From Glandiceps talaboti (Eukaryota > Hemichordata > Enteropneusta > Spengelidae): a stretch of 64,000 nucleotides of DNA. Positions 46,755 to 58,509 of this stretch are shown here, in pieces. The stretch is from assembly GCF_964340395.1 (NCBI RefSeq), contig NC_135549.1:25547842-25611841 (forward strand), in the 5' to 3' direction. Below the pieces are notes generated by a model. That model was not told the DNA's origin. It was given only the letters and a program-made list of their open reading frames with translations, and made no database searches. The translations under genes and the position numbers were made by a program. How positions within the stretch are numbered: position 1 is the first letter of the stretch; every line of letters begins with the position of its first letter.

Positions 46755-47980
46755 ATCCAGTGATGGCATTCTTACTTCTCGGCAAGTACTGGAGGCAAAA
46801 TAATGTTGACGATACCGTTTCATATGTCAATAGACACATTGCTATAGACCTTAGTAGAAAAGGTAGTCATGTTTACTGCACAGTACTTAAGGCCACACCG
46901 GAAGAAATAACTGAGGCTAGGGAGTATGGGGTTAATCTTATCTTACCAAACAAGGTAAAGGCAAGAGGTCGTATTCGAGAAGAAAGAGATTGGTTACTGT
47001 TTCCTTCGAGGTACTTTAAAGAGTTGAAAGAAATCCAGGAAATCTCAGTTTTGATATGTCATGCACATAATGTCGCTTACACAACTGCTGATGCCGCAAA
47101 ATGGGTTCTTGAATTTGTGCACGCAACACACGTTCGTGTGGTGACTTTATTGCACATTATACCCAGTGATATACACGGTAATATTGGAGAAACGGTTGGG
47201 GATAAAGAATTAATAGAATACATCAAGGCGTCAAACCTAGTCATAACAGTTGGTATCAAGGCGTTCAGACACTTCAGCAATCAAACTAGAGCTGTCGAAA
47301 ATAAACCTGAGCTCAAATGGTATTGTCCATTTCCTGAAAGTGCATATCTTGATACGGTTTTAGAAGAAGCAGATCTGGATTCAGCAATTGAAGTGCTCAT
47401 GATCTGTAATTATGGAGACCAAGATACATGGGATAAAAAAACCAAACCAATGCGTCACGCTCTTACATTGGTAGCAAAAATGTACAGTGACATGTACATA
47501 AAACCATGCCCCAAGATGCACATCTGTTACACTGCAGCTGGTATTGCTGCAGGTTCTGAACCTTATCAAAGAGACGACAACACAGTGTATCATAATATTT
47601 CGGCGTCACCTGCTGAACAAGTGTTTGTGCATTTACAGCAATGTGCTCTCCTTGTTGATGGCCACAAAGAATATTTTTCTACTTGTACCTTAAATGCAAT
47701 TGCTCTTGGTGTTCCGGTAGTCATCGACAAAGAGTCCTCTATAGCTGAAACACTGCAAGAAGTGGAAGAATGCCAACTACTTGCTGACGATATATATGTT
47801 GATGCTGGCACCAATGATCTGCTTGAGAAATGGTCCAAAGTTATCATACGGGTATTGAGAAGAAACTACCATGTACATTGTAAGCGAAGTACTGAGTTGA
47901 AGAAGGCACTAAAATCTTCCATCAAAGATGGATTTCTCTTCAGAAAAAGAGAGCAATGGTATGATGTTCTATATGAATAA
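46755..47980 (+). CDS. GT-B glycosyltransferase-like domain, terminal exon
   Basis: An open exon of about 408 codons begins after the acceptor TTTTGCTTCCAG and ends with TAA at 47978-47980. The first ATG is at 46761. The N-terminal half is a Rossmann-like unit (FLLLGKYWRQ, then NRHIAIDLSRKGSHVYCTVL, FPSRYF, VLICHAHNVA, HIIPSDIHGN). The C-terminal half has the layout of a GT4/GT1 sugar-nucleotide domain (VEVLMICNYGDQ-like start, CPKMHICYTAAG, CTLNAIALGVPVVIDKESS, ADDIYVDA). ALGVPVV followed by a K/E-S motif occupies the place of the usual E-A-x-A-x-G-x-P-V-V signature, but the expected EPFG loop is not evident, so catalysis is uncertain. Similar domains occur in large invertebrate families, sometimes with signalling or NTPase domains. 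The exon starts in phase 2, so an upstream exon is expected. Confidence 0.7.
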
Positions 47981-48889
47981 TTAATCATCTGCCGTATGCA
48001 AAGACTAGCAATACATTAAAATATTGAAGTATGCAAAGACAGGTTTAGTCACTATAAAATAGATAAAAAATATGAAAGATGGAAATTATGAAAAAGGAGA
48101 AGATGCAAACTGAGCTATCTAGTTTAGTAAACTGATCGATGGAGTGCAAAACGTATACATAACAACTGATAGTTGTAGTTGAATTTCGTTTCGGTTTGTA
48201 CATGTACAACTTATGACAGAAAGTCACAAAATGAAAAATGACTGAATTTTAGAATTTTAAATTATAACTGCTGTACCATATATATACCAAATGTTCCTCT
48301 TATACTAGTATAATTATATTAGACTATATAAAGTAAAGATGTAAAAGTGAGATAATTAAGCGTCATATCGCGTATGGTCTGCGGTTTCCATCATGTCAGC
48401 TAAGCTTGCAGTCCTATCAGCTAAAACTGGCAAAAGTAACAAACTGCGGACTTTCTGACATCACTATACTCTTCGTACACAACGTATTCAAATTACATCG
48501 ACATGGATTAAAGAAGCTTGGACTCATCTCTCCAGTCATCACTTATCTACTGTTGCCAGTTTGCTTCAGGTTCTACAACGGATTTCCAAAATGTTCACTA
48601 TACATTTACTCCGAAGTACATGTATGATCTTCCGCAGTCATATTAACACTTTCACACTGTATGTCTTCTTACGCCCTCATATCGCGAACTATTAAACCAC
48701 CCACTGCGGAGGTACTTCATTCCCGCATTTTCAAATTTGGAATTCGCAACCAATTGACATTAGTCAGGCCTACAGCCTGGGTTGCTTCAAATGAACTGAA
48801 GATACTTTTTAACAACACAGCTTATGGTTTCTCTAACCACCCAAGCAACGAAATTGAACAGAATGACGCTCTTGAGCTTTGCGCATGAT
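47981..48889. other. Probable 3' UTR then no gene seen
   Basis: ATTAAA at 48016 is a possible polyadenylation signal for the glycosyltransferase gene. Later ORFs have no recognised motif. Confidence 0.4.
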
Positions 48890-48892
48890 AGA

Positions 48893-48947
<55 letters not shown>

Positions 48948-49034
48948 AGTTGGTTGGTTGGTTGGTTGGTTGACTGACTGACTGACTGACTGATTGCTTG
49001 ATTAGTTGTTTGGTTGGTTGGGTGGTTGGTTGAC

Positions 49035-49074
<40 letters not shown>

Positions 49075-49080
49075 GAATAA
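48890..49080. repeat. (TTGA)n/(TTGG)n/(CTGA)n compound microsatellite
   Basis: Tetranucleotide runs change register and type several times. AT-rich sequence follows to 49200. Confidence 0.95.
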
Positions 49081-51011
49081 TTTAATTTCAATTTAATTAA
49101 TAAATAAAATTTAATAATTTGATGAATGAATGAATGCATTCATTTATTCATTAGTTAAATTATTATTAAATAATTTTATTATTTAAATAATTATTTTTAT
49201 TAGTAGGTCGGTCGTTCGGTCGGTCAGTTGGTTGGTTCGTCGGTGTGTCCAAACGTTTCTTCATATCTCAAAGTTTAAGCTCAATTATGTGGTATCAAAC
49301 CGGCTACGAATAAGAGCCACAGTGGAGTCATGATGGTCGAAAAGACTAATAAGCTTGAAATTTAATAGCTGAAGGGTCGAACCTTGTTTTGTGACTATGT
49401 CCTTTGATAACATATGGACTGTGATTGTGCCAACTCTACCACTGCTACCAGGGTGAACTATTTTGGACCTGGTAGGAGAGAGATTGCTATGTGAATGCTT
49501 TGATTTTAATGAGTTTACAGAAACAGCAATGGATTGTATATTATCCAGCTAGTGAGTTTCGAAAATATATATTATTAAAGGGACGTTGTGTAGCTATTTG
49601 TTCATGCTAGAGGTAATAATTGTACAACGTTTGAGCACAACGTGGAAAAGGGCTATATAGAAAAAATGGTGCCAATGGCTATGGATAACAAATAATGATA
49701 TGCTTTATAGAGGGTTGATATTACTGTGTGATGGCAAGTTGATTCATACCCATCCATGTTGTCATCTATGAACTTGATATGCCTGGTTGTTCCTCTGATT
49801 TTTCCTTAACAGCTATGTATATTTGTCTTTATATTTGAATTTTCGACTCGTTATTGTAAAGATAACAACCGGGCTGAACAGGAGAGTGGATAAGTGTCCA
49901 TACAAGAGTAAACTGAATGCCTTCAATAAGGGCAAATTCTTTAGAATTTTGTTCCTTAACAAAGTAATTGTTGGAATGCAACAGAACACATGCGATCAGT
50001 TATGTTTGAAGCATGTACCAAATTGTATGGAATGTGAAAAGAGCATTTTAAAGATACAGCCTACTTAGGGAGCCAACAGTTTTAACGGCCGGGGGGGGAG
50101 CAAATCAGAGGGGTGGGGGTCACCTTAATTTGAGACTCAAAGAAGGGGGAGGGTCATCATTTTTACGAAGTGAATAAGGGGGGGGGGGCACCTTGTTTTC
50201 AACTAAACAAAATCATGGGCCACGCTCCTATACTTAAATGTCCATACATTTAATATCATAACTAGGCCAAACCCCTAAGCTCACGCAGCTGGGTAGATTC
50301 ATTTTTGAGCGGCTGCCTCATAATGATATCATATATAGCGCTCTCGGCGTGGAGATTGCACATCGTACATAGAATGCGCATGCATATTCATTGTACCGCA
50401 AGGCATCTTTGGGTAAAACCATGCATTTTGGTTAATAAGACATGTAGAGTGTAGTTTTTGTTTACTGATGTCTGTTACAACCACTAGCAATGTATTTTTT
50501 CACAATGCTGTTGAGTTTTGTTCACCAAGTGACTACGCTCGTCATAGTCTTAGTGCTAACGTGTACCCCTTATGACGTCATAAAATACCGTGGTCTAGGT
50601 GGGACCGGAAATACCCGGAAACTCTCGAAGTAAATCCGAAGGGAAGTGACTGAAAAAAGGTCATTTTAAGGTGTTTGCAGACGCTTTTGAAACGTTTTAA
50701 AACCAGAATGCATTTCACAAACATGTCGTCTAGCAAATTAGCGATAGTGAATCTGAGCATTTTGAATCACCTTTAAGCAACAGTTATTTGTTAGAAATTA
50801 CTATTGCACGCCATGAGTTGCATTGTGTCATCTTGTGGTAGAAAAACTTGCATGTGAAGCTGTACATGTAACACATAAGAAATGAAATACCTTAAGATTT
50901 ACTGGCTCTAAAATCTGTCCCTCCATTGACCTGAACATGTGGAATTGTGCACAAACATAACCAATTTAGGACACTTTGAAATAATATGTGGCAAACACTA
51001 GTAGTAATAAA
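49081..51011. other. No gene recognised; G-rich block at 50090-50190
   Basis: ORF 49823-50068 has no recognised motif. G-runs with TCACCTT or TCATC at 50090-50190 belong to the GGGGGTCAC family. The rest is unassigned. Confidence 0.4.
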
Positions 51012-51187
51012 TATGGGGTTATGAGACCAACAAAACGACATACCCATAAATTAACCATTTTAACTTTTAAAAAAATGGTTTAATCTATATTAAATTTGAG
51101 TAAATAAAAATAAAAGTGGTATGATATAGGGTTACGAGATCACCAAAACGACATACCCATAAATTAACCATTTTAACTTTTAAAAAT
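51012..51187 (+). repeat. Two direct copies of a 60-bp unit
   Basis: The unit with CAAAACGACATACCCATAAA and TTAACCATTTTAACTTTTAA occurs at about 51013-51072 and 51128-51187, separated by about 55 bp. Confidence 0.85.
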
Positions 51188-51299
51188 ACCACCAATGGCG
51201 TTGTAGCACAACTGTACAGTTTTTAAAAATGTTTATCCATGTGGTAGTCCATGCTAACAATAAGTGAATGCTGAATGACTATCCAGTTGCCTATCCAAC

Positions 51300-51909
51300 C
51301 TTGTTGCTATCTTTACGATATTTGCTGTTATTTGGCTGTTGCTATTGGCGTGGTCTTGTTGCTGGGCACGTTTACATACATTTTTTGAATGTTCATTCAT
51401 TTGCCTTTCTATTCCTGTTATCCTTGGAATACACGTGATTATTGTGTTGTTGCTATGGGCGTGGTCTTGTTGCCAGGCAAATTTGCATATATTTTTTAAT
51501 GTTTATTCAATTGTCTATTAATCCCTGTTGTTATCTTTGTGAAATACATGACCATTTGGCTGTTGCTATGGGCGCGGTCATGGTTGCTAGGGTATTTGCA
51601 TACATTTTTTTGAATGTTTTCTCATTTGCCTACCTGATGATTTTGTTATTTGACCAAAATATACTGCCATTTGGTTGTTGCTAAGGGCGTGGTCATGGCC
51701 TCTAGGGCCAATTTTGTCGAAATATTTTGAAGAAAATCTGCAGAATAATACTTTCAGAAACATCTAGCCCAGTTTCAGACTCGGTGATAAAGTACTTTTT
51801 GAGACATAAGTTTTTGACCAAAATTGAACATTTTTACACTTAATTTGCATATCAGTCATGGAATCATTGTATGCTTAATATTTCTTTGTCCATACATCCC
51901 TAGATGCAT
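51300..51909 (-). repeat. Family H repeat, left part (split by TIR element)
   Basis: Three to four monomers of about 115-120 bp (GTTGCTATGGGCGTGGTC, TTTGCATACATTTTTTGAAT) cover 51330-51680. A different monomer (TTTTTGACCAAAA, TTTGCATATCA) lies at 51805-51900. The match resumes at 55343, on the other side of the TIR element. Confidence 0.75.
51904..51909. repeat. Target site duplication ATGCAT, left
   Basis: It is repeated at 55337-55342. One copy is expected in an uninterrupted family H monomer (compare GATGCATCCTCCCATTA at 17609). Confidence 0.75.
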
Positions 51910-52115
51910 TGTACAACCGACATTTGTAATAATTGCCGAAATTTGTAATAACGCCGATATTTGTAATAAAAATCACGTTTTTCGTGTAATAAAACCAACA
52001 TTTGTAATAATTGCCGAAATTTGTAATAATTTCTATGAATGACAAATGTAATAAAAATTGCCGATATTTGTAATAAATTTCAGAAAAAAAATGTAATAAA
52101 AAATTACATTAAGGA
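51910..52115 (+). repeat. Left terminal inverted repeat
   Basis: About nine copies of a (G)CCGAxATTTGTAATAA-like unit, ending near AAAATGTAATAAAAAATTAC. Confidence 0.85.
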
Positions 52116-53285
52116 GGGTCCTTCCTTCCACACTAAAACATGGGTTATCTAAATAAAGAAATACAAGATTGAAAAAACATCACGTCAAACGAAAGTGGAT
52201 TTAACAAGCATTAATTGAATTGATTAATATAATAATTAATTGAACAATTAAACAAGTTATTATTATTTCAATCAATCCGCATATATGTATGTATGCATGT
52301 ATGTATGTATGTATGTATGTATGTATGTATGTATGTATGTATGTATGTATGTATGTATGTATGTATGGTATGTGATGAGGAAGTTTAAGAATGATTGAAC
52401 AAACAAACAAACAAACGAACGAATTAACGAACAAAGAAATGAATGAATGAATGAATGAATGAATGAATGAACAAATTAATTAATTAGTTAATTGATGGGT
52501 GGATGCCATTCATTTGAAGGAACTAATTAATTAATTGATGGATGGATGAATGAATGAATGAATGAATGAATGAATGAATGAATGAATGAATGAACGAACG
52601 AACAAAAATAATTAATGGATGGTTGGATGGATGGATGGATGGATGGATGAATGAATTGATGAATGAATGAATGTACACTGTGTAATTCTTAGCGGAGTTT
52701 TGTTATATTTTGCAAGCTGCCGTGGATACTGAGCAATTCGACAGAATATATTAGAAAATATGTGTTCGCATGACATTTACATGAAATTTGTGAGATTTGT
52801 CGCCTCTGATGTGTATCGATTTGACTTATACTATCAATGTTTGAGTACGGCAGCCCCCTTCCATATCATTACAGTGATTTTCTATTCTTCATCAATCTAT
52901 TCAATTTTAGTGGCGTTTTCGAGGATGTGCATGGTTTAGTGAGCTGTGCACTATGGGTAGTAGTTCATCATTTTAAATCTGATAGGGAAGGGATTTCAGG
53001 GATAGTTGACCAGTATCAATCAATTGATAGTTGACCAGTAATGCCGGGAATGAGTTCATGAGTTCTGATTTATTTAGATGAAAGACAGAAAAAAGGGGAG
53101 AATAACGTCTCCCCAATCCCTTTCTCTAAAATAATAAAATCTTATCTCCATTTCAATTAAATCATTATTTTTTGTATTTCAATTTTGAACTTGTAGAATG
53201 TTTTATAATAGCACAACCAAATGTTGTTGTGGCCACTATATATAACATTACAACTTGTTTTGTACATTTACAGAGACTTGTACCA
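52116..53285. other. TIR element interior, left: microsatellites
   Basis: (TATG)n at 52283-52367, (AATG)n at about 52437-52470 and 52545-52592, and (GGAT)n at about 52622-52648. No gene. Confidence 0.8.
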
Positions 53286-53640
53286 ATTACGAATATACTT
53301 GTAATAAAGTTGTTGAAAACTTGTAACAAAATTGCCGACCTTTGTAATAAACTAAAGATAATTGTAATAAAATTGACGACATTTGTAATAAAATTGCTGA
53401 CATTTGTAATAAACTTTGACATTTGTAATAAAATTGCCGACATTTGTAATAAACTGACGACATTTGTAATAAAATTGATGACATTTGTAATAACATTGCC
53501 AACATTTGTAATAACATTGCCGACATTTGTAATAAAACTGACAACATTTGTAATAACATTGACGACATTTGTAATAAAATTGCCGACATTTGTAACACAA
53601 TTGCCGACATTTGTAACGACATTTGAAGTAAAATTGACAG
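53286..53640 (+). repeat. Internal array of the same terminal unit
   Basis: Some 15 head-to-tail copies of a CGACATTTGTAATAAAATTG-like unit in the orientation of the left terminus. ORFs across the array are by-products of the repeat. Confidence 0.9.
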
Positions 53641-54925
53641 TAAAAATTTACAAAAAAAGTGCCTCATCTTCACCAATCCTAGATTTCAACAAATTAAACA
53701 CCTGGATCTAAGAAACTTTATCAAAATTCCCTGTGTAAGAACTTATTCTACAAGTTAAGCCAGGGATGTTTTGCGCCGGTATTTAGCACCAAAAATTGAT
53801 ACAGAACTATATTGTTATGTATTTACTTCTATGATTCAAATCCAAAATTCTTCCTTTATATATCAGAGTTTATCGTTGGTTGGCCTGTCATAGGTTTGTG
53901 TTAATAAAACCATCAGGCAAATATTGGCAAGCGATTATGTTTCTTTTTATACATAAGTACAATTAGTTCACATATAGACCAACAATAATCGAAACTGGAA
54001 ACTGGTATGTGTGTCGCTAGATTTTGGTGAGATATAGTGATATACAGTATCCATAACACCAAGTGTCCGTAATGTATGATGTCTGAAATATTCGCCTTTA
54101 TGCATATTAATCTCTTCACACTCACGGACAAGAATATGTCCCTGTAGACTTATTGATATACTAACTAATTTGTTTTTAAAAATTACTCATACCAATTACT
54201 TCTCAAGCCATTATGAAGCTTTCAATTTTTGCCCCCAAATGCACTCTAAAATTGGTTGTGAAATCGCCGTTTCTAAGATTTCTAGAGAAATCAGTTTGTT
54301 GGTAGTCAACCGACCAGCTAACCAACCAACCAACCAACCAACCAACCAACCAACCAACCAACACTTTGTCCGCAATGATTAAAATATATACATTCGATCA
54401 TACAACCACAAAGTGTTGATCAAGTGATGGATTGATGATGCTAGTTCGTATATTCACTCATCACTCAGAAGCCTTCACAATCACAAACAACTCATACATT
54501 CGCCGCTTGTACACTAGAGGAAGTAAGATTTAATAACTAGATAAAATCAGGTTAGAAAACAGATTGAAATTACGTTTTAGCTACCCTCCATACGCCCGTC
54601 TTTCCATCCCTCAGTCAGTCAGTCAGCCAATCAGTCAGTCAGTCAGTCGGTCAGTCAGTCAACCAACCGACCAGCCAACCAGCCAACCAACCAGCCAGCC
54701 AGCCAACCAACCAACCGACAAGTTATCTTTTGACAAAGTCAATTTAACAACACGTCCGCCAATGATCAAAATTTACATTCGTTCAATAAAGCATGACGTG
54801 TTCATCAAGTGAATTATGATTTGAACTGATGGGTTGGTACATGAGTACTGCTGGGTATATAATGTAGGTACTAGTAGGTAAGTAAGTAGCTAGGTAGATA
54901 AGTAGACTTATTATTGACTGATCGC

Positions 54926-54977
<52 letters not shown>

Positions 54978-55104
54978 CAAAGACTCAAAGATCCAAATGG
55001 CTGACATAATTGTTGTAAATTAATTCTAGGAAGCCTGTAATGACGATATTTTAAATCCCTTCTAAGTTTAGAATGAGTAACTCCATTTCTTTGAAAGTCA
55101 GAGA
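53641..55104. other. TIR element interior, right: microsatellites
   Basis: (CCAA)n at 54316-54361, (CAGT)n at about 54610-54660, (CCAA)/(CAGC)n to 54718 and (GATT)n at about 54925-54978. No gene. Confidence 0.75.
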
Positions 55105-55336
55105 GGAACCCCCTTAACCTTTTTTTATTACAAATTTCGGCAGGTTTATTACACATTTTTTTCTGAAATTTATTACAAATATCGGCAATTTTTATTACAA
55201 TTGTCGTTCACAGAATTTATTACAAATGTCGTCAATTTATTACAAATATCGGCAATTTATTACAAATGTCAGCAATTTTATTACAAATTTCGGTTTATTA
55301 CAAATTTCGGCAATTATTACAAATGTCGGTTGTACA
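55105..55336 (-). repeat. Right terminal inverted repeat
   Basis: The reverse complement follows the left terminus unit by unit. Landmarks shared with the left side include ATTTGTAATAAATTTCAG and AAAATTGCCGATATTTGTAA. Confidence 0.85.
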
Positions 55337-55342
55337 ATGCAT

Positions 55343-55686
55343 TCCCATTAAATTTCAGCCCAATCTGCTCAGTAGTTTTGGAATTATAGATTTTTATCCA
55401 AAAAGACACATTTTAGCCCTAATTTGCATATTAGTGATGGAATCATCATGTCATGAACAAATCTTACTTTACACCCCCTTAAGAATGTTCCCACCAAATT
55501 TCGCACCAATCTGCCCAGTAGTTTCTGAGTTTAAGTTTTTTGACCAAATATCACATTTTTTGACCCAAATCACACACCTGTGATGCGATCATTTTGATTT
55601 GAACAATTTCCCAACTAGACACCCAAGGTAATGGACCCATCAAATATTATGGCAATCAGTTCGGCGTTTTTTTTTACTTTAAGTTG

Positions 55687-55731
<45 letters not shown>

Positions 55732-55795
55732 CCAGACAGACGCCGGGCAATCCCCTATAGCACTACTGAACAAGTTCAGTTGTGCTAAAAAATGC
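55343..55795 (-). repeat. Family H repeat, right part with terminal hairpin
   Basis: It continues the monomers of 51805-51909 (TTTCAGCCCAATCTGCTCAG, CATCATGTCATGAACAAATC), then TTTAAGTTGTTCACACAC, (CA)n and a 14-bp-arm hairpin TAGCACTACTGAAC-AA-GTTCAGTTGTGCTA (55758-55787, one mismatch). The mirror layout is at 15545. Confidence 0.75.
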
Positions 55796-55912
55796 TTTTA
55801 ATCTATTATAAATTTTAATAAACAAAAATAAAATAAAACAGTAAAATCAGAACAGTAAAATCAGAACAAAAATATATATAAAACTCAGACCCATTAAAGC
55901 TTACAAGTTGTT

Positions 55913-56398
55913 TTATTTTATGTTAACATTTGCATAATGAAAATATTCTTGTCCTGTTTTATTTGATTTTTGTAACCCATCTGACCTAATACAATAAGGT
56001 ATATCTAATCTTTCTAAATCTTTATGTCTTCTTGACGGTAAATAACATTGCGTAGTTATTTCATTCTTATCTTGAAAAGACCCTATAAAACTAACACCAT
56101 ATTTTCCCCGAATTGAATTTACAGCTATCACCTTATAAATAACATTAACTGGTAATTCTCTCTATTTTTTAACAGTTTGCTCTGTTAACGCAATATTAAA
56201 TTGTTCATTAGTTAATATATTATTATTTGATTGTTTGTTTAATTTTTTAACTGTTATAGTTGTGTTATTAATTCTCTTAGTAGATTTTTTAAAGGAATCA
56301 GGAGTAGGTAAAACACCTGCCCAATCATTAACTGTTTGGTTTAATGCCTCCTTAAATTCTTCATGATATTTATCTTCGATACTCATTTGCTCAGACAT
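55913..56398 (-). pseudogene. Small protein of the Polinton-like element, OB-fold-like
   Basis: A minus-strand reading frame of about 160 codons with one in-frame stop at 56162-56164. The N-terminal half is polar (KYHEEFKEALNQTVNDW). The C-terminal half reads VIYKVIAVNSIRGKYGVSF, FQDKNEI, CYLPSRRHKDLERL and ends YFHYANVNIK. The pattern (hydrophobic strand, KYG turn, strand, L-P-x-R) recalls single-stranded DNA-binding OB-folds, which would suit a protein-primed replicator, but this is inference from pattern only. It is the leftmost gene seen. Confidence 0.5.
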
Positions 56399-56734
56399 TT
56401 AATGTGTCATTTGTGCCATTTTGTGTGTATACTATTAATATTTTGTTTGTTAAAATTGAAAATATTATATCTCTAACCTTTTATTAAGTGTATGAACTCA
56501 TGTTTTTATTCTCACTTAAACTTCTTATTTAGTTATTTTTATCAGAAAGTTGGACAACACGAATCATGGTCTTGTCGTTTTATAGTTAAAACAACATGCC
56601 TATAAAATAAGCCTAATATTAAAATATTTTAAAATCTATAAGAATCATACGTTTCAAAGTTATTGTTTTAATATCTAGAAACTTTAAATTTTGTTTTATT
56701 TCATATAACACTTTATTTTCATTTAACTCTTGTG

Positions 56735-57605
56735 CTATTTAAGATAACACTTTATTTTCTGTAAAAGTAATATTGATATGATCTTTCTCAATATGAATTT
56801 AATAGTTAATAATGTACGTTGTTCACATAATATTGAAATTCCTTCCAAAAGAGTATCGTATACACTCCAAGTATTTAATTTAATACATTTAATAACAATG
56901 ATACCACTGGTTACTTTCTTTATATCTTCCGTCATCGCTTCATTAGCAGTAAACCATCAGGTTTCGAACCCAATATTTTAAACGGTGTATCATAAAATAA
57001 GTTAACATTTCCTTCTTGAGCATTATAACTACAATACCATTCCCCTGAATTTAAAATTCTACGAAAAGTATTGTTTTCTTTCACTATTGTTTTTGTAGCA
57101 TCCAATTTTAAATGCAGCTTTGGATTCAGAAGGTCTAGTCTAGGATCTGCTTCCGGTAAATAGTGTCTGATATCAGCTAAACTAAATGTCTTATTATTGT
57201 CATTATAAACCAACACATAAGGAACTCGGTCAGTTAAACCATGGTCAATAGTTAATGGCTTTTCAATCAATTCAATAAAATCTCGTGGTAATTCAAATGT
57301 ATAGAACTTGTTATCTCTGGTATACGCAAAGTCAAATGGTACATGATGTTTTGTTGCTTTATATTCTTCAACTGTCTCATCTATGTCATTTAGGGCTACT
57401 AAATTGTTGGTATGCTCATGTGATTGAGCTGCTGCTGGTTCTAAATTAAATGATTTAGAACCATTTTTCCATTTAAAGACAAAATCTTTATTATTATTGC
57501 ATCCGGTTAAATACGGTGTGGGTGTGTAAACATCTAAACATCTTTGAGATCATTAAGTGCATATCCTTGTGGTGCTATCATACCTAATCCAAAATTTAAT
57601 GGCAT
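56735..57605 (-). pseudogene. Unidentified Polinton-like element protein, frameshifted
   Basis: On the minus strand a frame opens near 57605 ([20 protein letters not shown]). It shifts near 57540 to YTPTPYLTGCNNNKDFVFKW and FDFAYTRDNKFYTFELPRDF, and runs through HGLTDRVPYVLVYN, LADIRHYLPEADPRLDLL and LNSGEWYCSYNAQ to the stop at 56932. A last frame (56935-56735) may be its continuation after another shift. It has no family I recognise; the beta-rich, soluble composition suits a virion or accessory protein. It faces away from the minor capsid gene across a long (AT)n array. Confidence 0.5.
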
Positions 57606-57615
57606 ATTATACTTC

Positions 57616-57822
<207 letters not shown>

Positions 57823-57829
57823 ACAGTGA

Positions 57830-58504
57830 AGTTGTATATAAACTAATGATATTACTAAAGAAACTAATGATATTGCTATCAGTTTTACAGAAACGCTGAC
57901 TGGTTATAAACAGATACGACTGTTAGAGTGTAAATTATATAATTCCTGTTATGATAATTACGAAAGAAAACAATGAAATTCCTTTTACTGCTAACAATAA
58001 AACGTCTGTTAAAAAAATAGAATCAGGTAATTACAATGTAGAAACATTATCACAAGCGATTGGTAGAATGAAATTAATTAATTTTAAGAGAATTTTGCCA
58101 ATAGGAAAAACACAGATGGTGCTCAGTGATAATGTTAAAGTAGACTTTTTAAAGCGTAAGAATTTCGCGAGGATACTTGGTTTTGAAGAAAAAAATATGA
58201 TGCATTGAGTATTAGTCCTTTCAAAGCAGATTTTCTTCCTGTGACTGAATACGTAGTCTACTGTGATATTATAGATACACCTACTAATTACACCAATGGG
58301 AAAAGGTCTACTTATTTACAAATTTTAACACTACAGGATCGAGGTGAAATAGGAGAAGCTGTCACTTATTCATTTCCTGCTAATGTTCCAGTACCAATTA
58401 CAAAAATTAATATAACTAGTCTTCGAATTTGGATAACTAATCCAAATAAAGAACTAATAGATTTTAATGGCTATACAATTTCATTTCAACTCGAGCTTAC
58501 ATAA
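57830..58504 (+). pseudogene. Minor capsid (penton) protein of a Polinton-like element, frameshifted
   Basis: Three plus-strand frames in order give one protein. [20 protein letters not shown] (to about 57940) is followed by SGNYNVETLSQAIGRMK and LSDNVKVDFL (57951-58208), and then YVVYCDIIDTPTNYTNGKRS, TLQDRGEIGEAV and FNGYTISFQLELT (58205-58504). The NG-x-x-S turn, the CDII strand and the closing strand ending at the C-terminus match the single jelly-roll penton-like proteins of Polintons and related viruses. Two shifts (near 57945 and 58205) disrupt it. It converges with the DNA polymerase gene, with only a few bases between the two stops. Confidence 0.65.
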
Positions 58505-58509
58505 ATCAG

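Larger units (their letters stand above)
51910..55336. mobile_element. 3,427-bp TIR element with satellite-like inverted termini
   Basis: The ends are TGTACAACCGACATTTGTAA and its exact complement, flanked by ATGCAT on each side. The terminal inverted repeats extend about 200 bp and are made of a repeated 17-20-bp unit. The interior is microsatellite-rich with no ORF resembling a transposase. It is therefore a large non-autonomous DNA element; superfamily unassigned. Confidence 0.8.

Noticed and set aside
48661-48888. 75-codon plus-strand ORF before the (TTGA)n tract
   Set aside because: No recognised motif and it runs into a microsatellite.
50578-50760. 60-codon minus-strand ORF
   Set aside because: Short, no motif, no supporting signals.
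53172-53711. Long ORFs across the CATTTGTAATAA array in both strands
   Set aside because: Periodic translation of the tandem unit. Not coding. The array is also not a CRISPR array: units abut without unique spacers.
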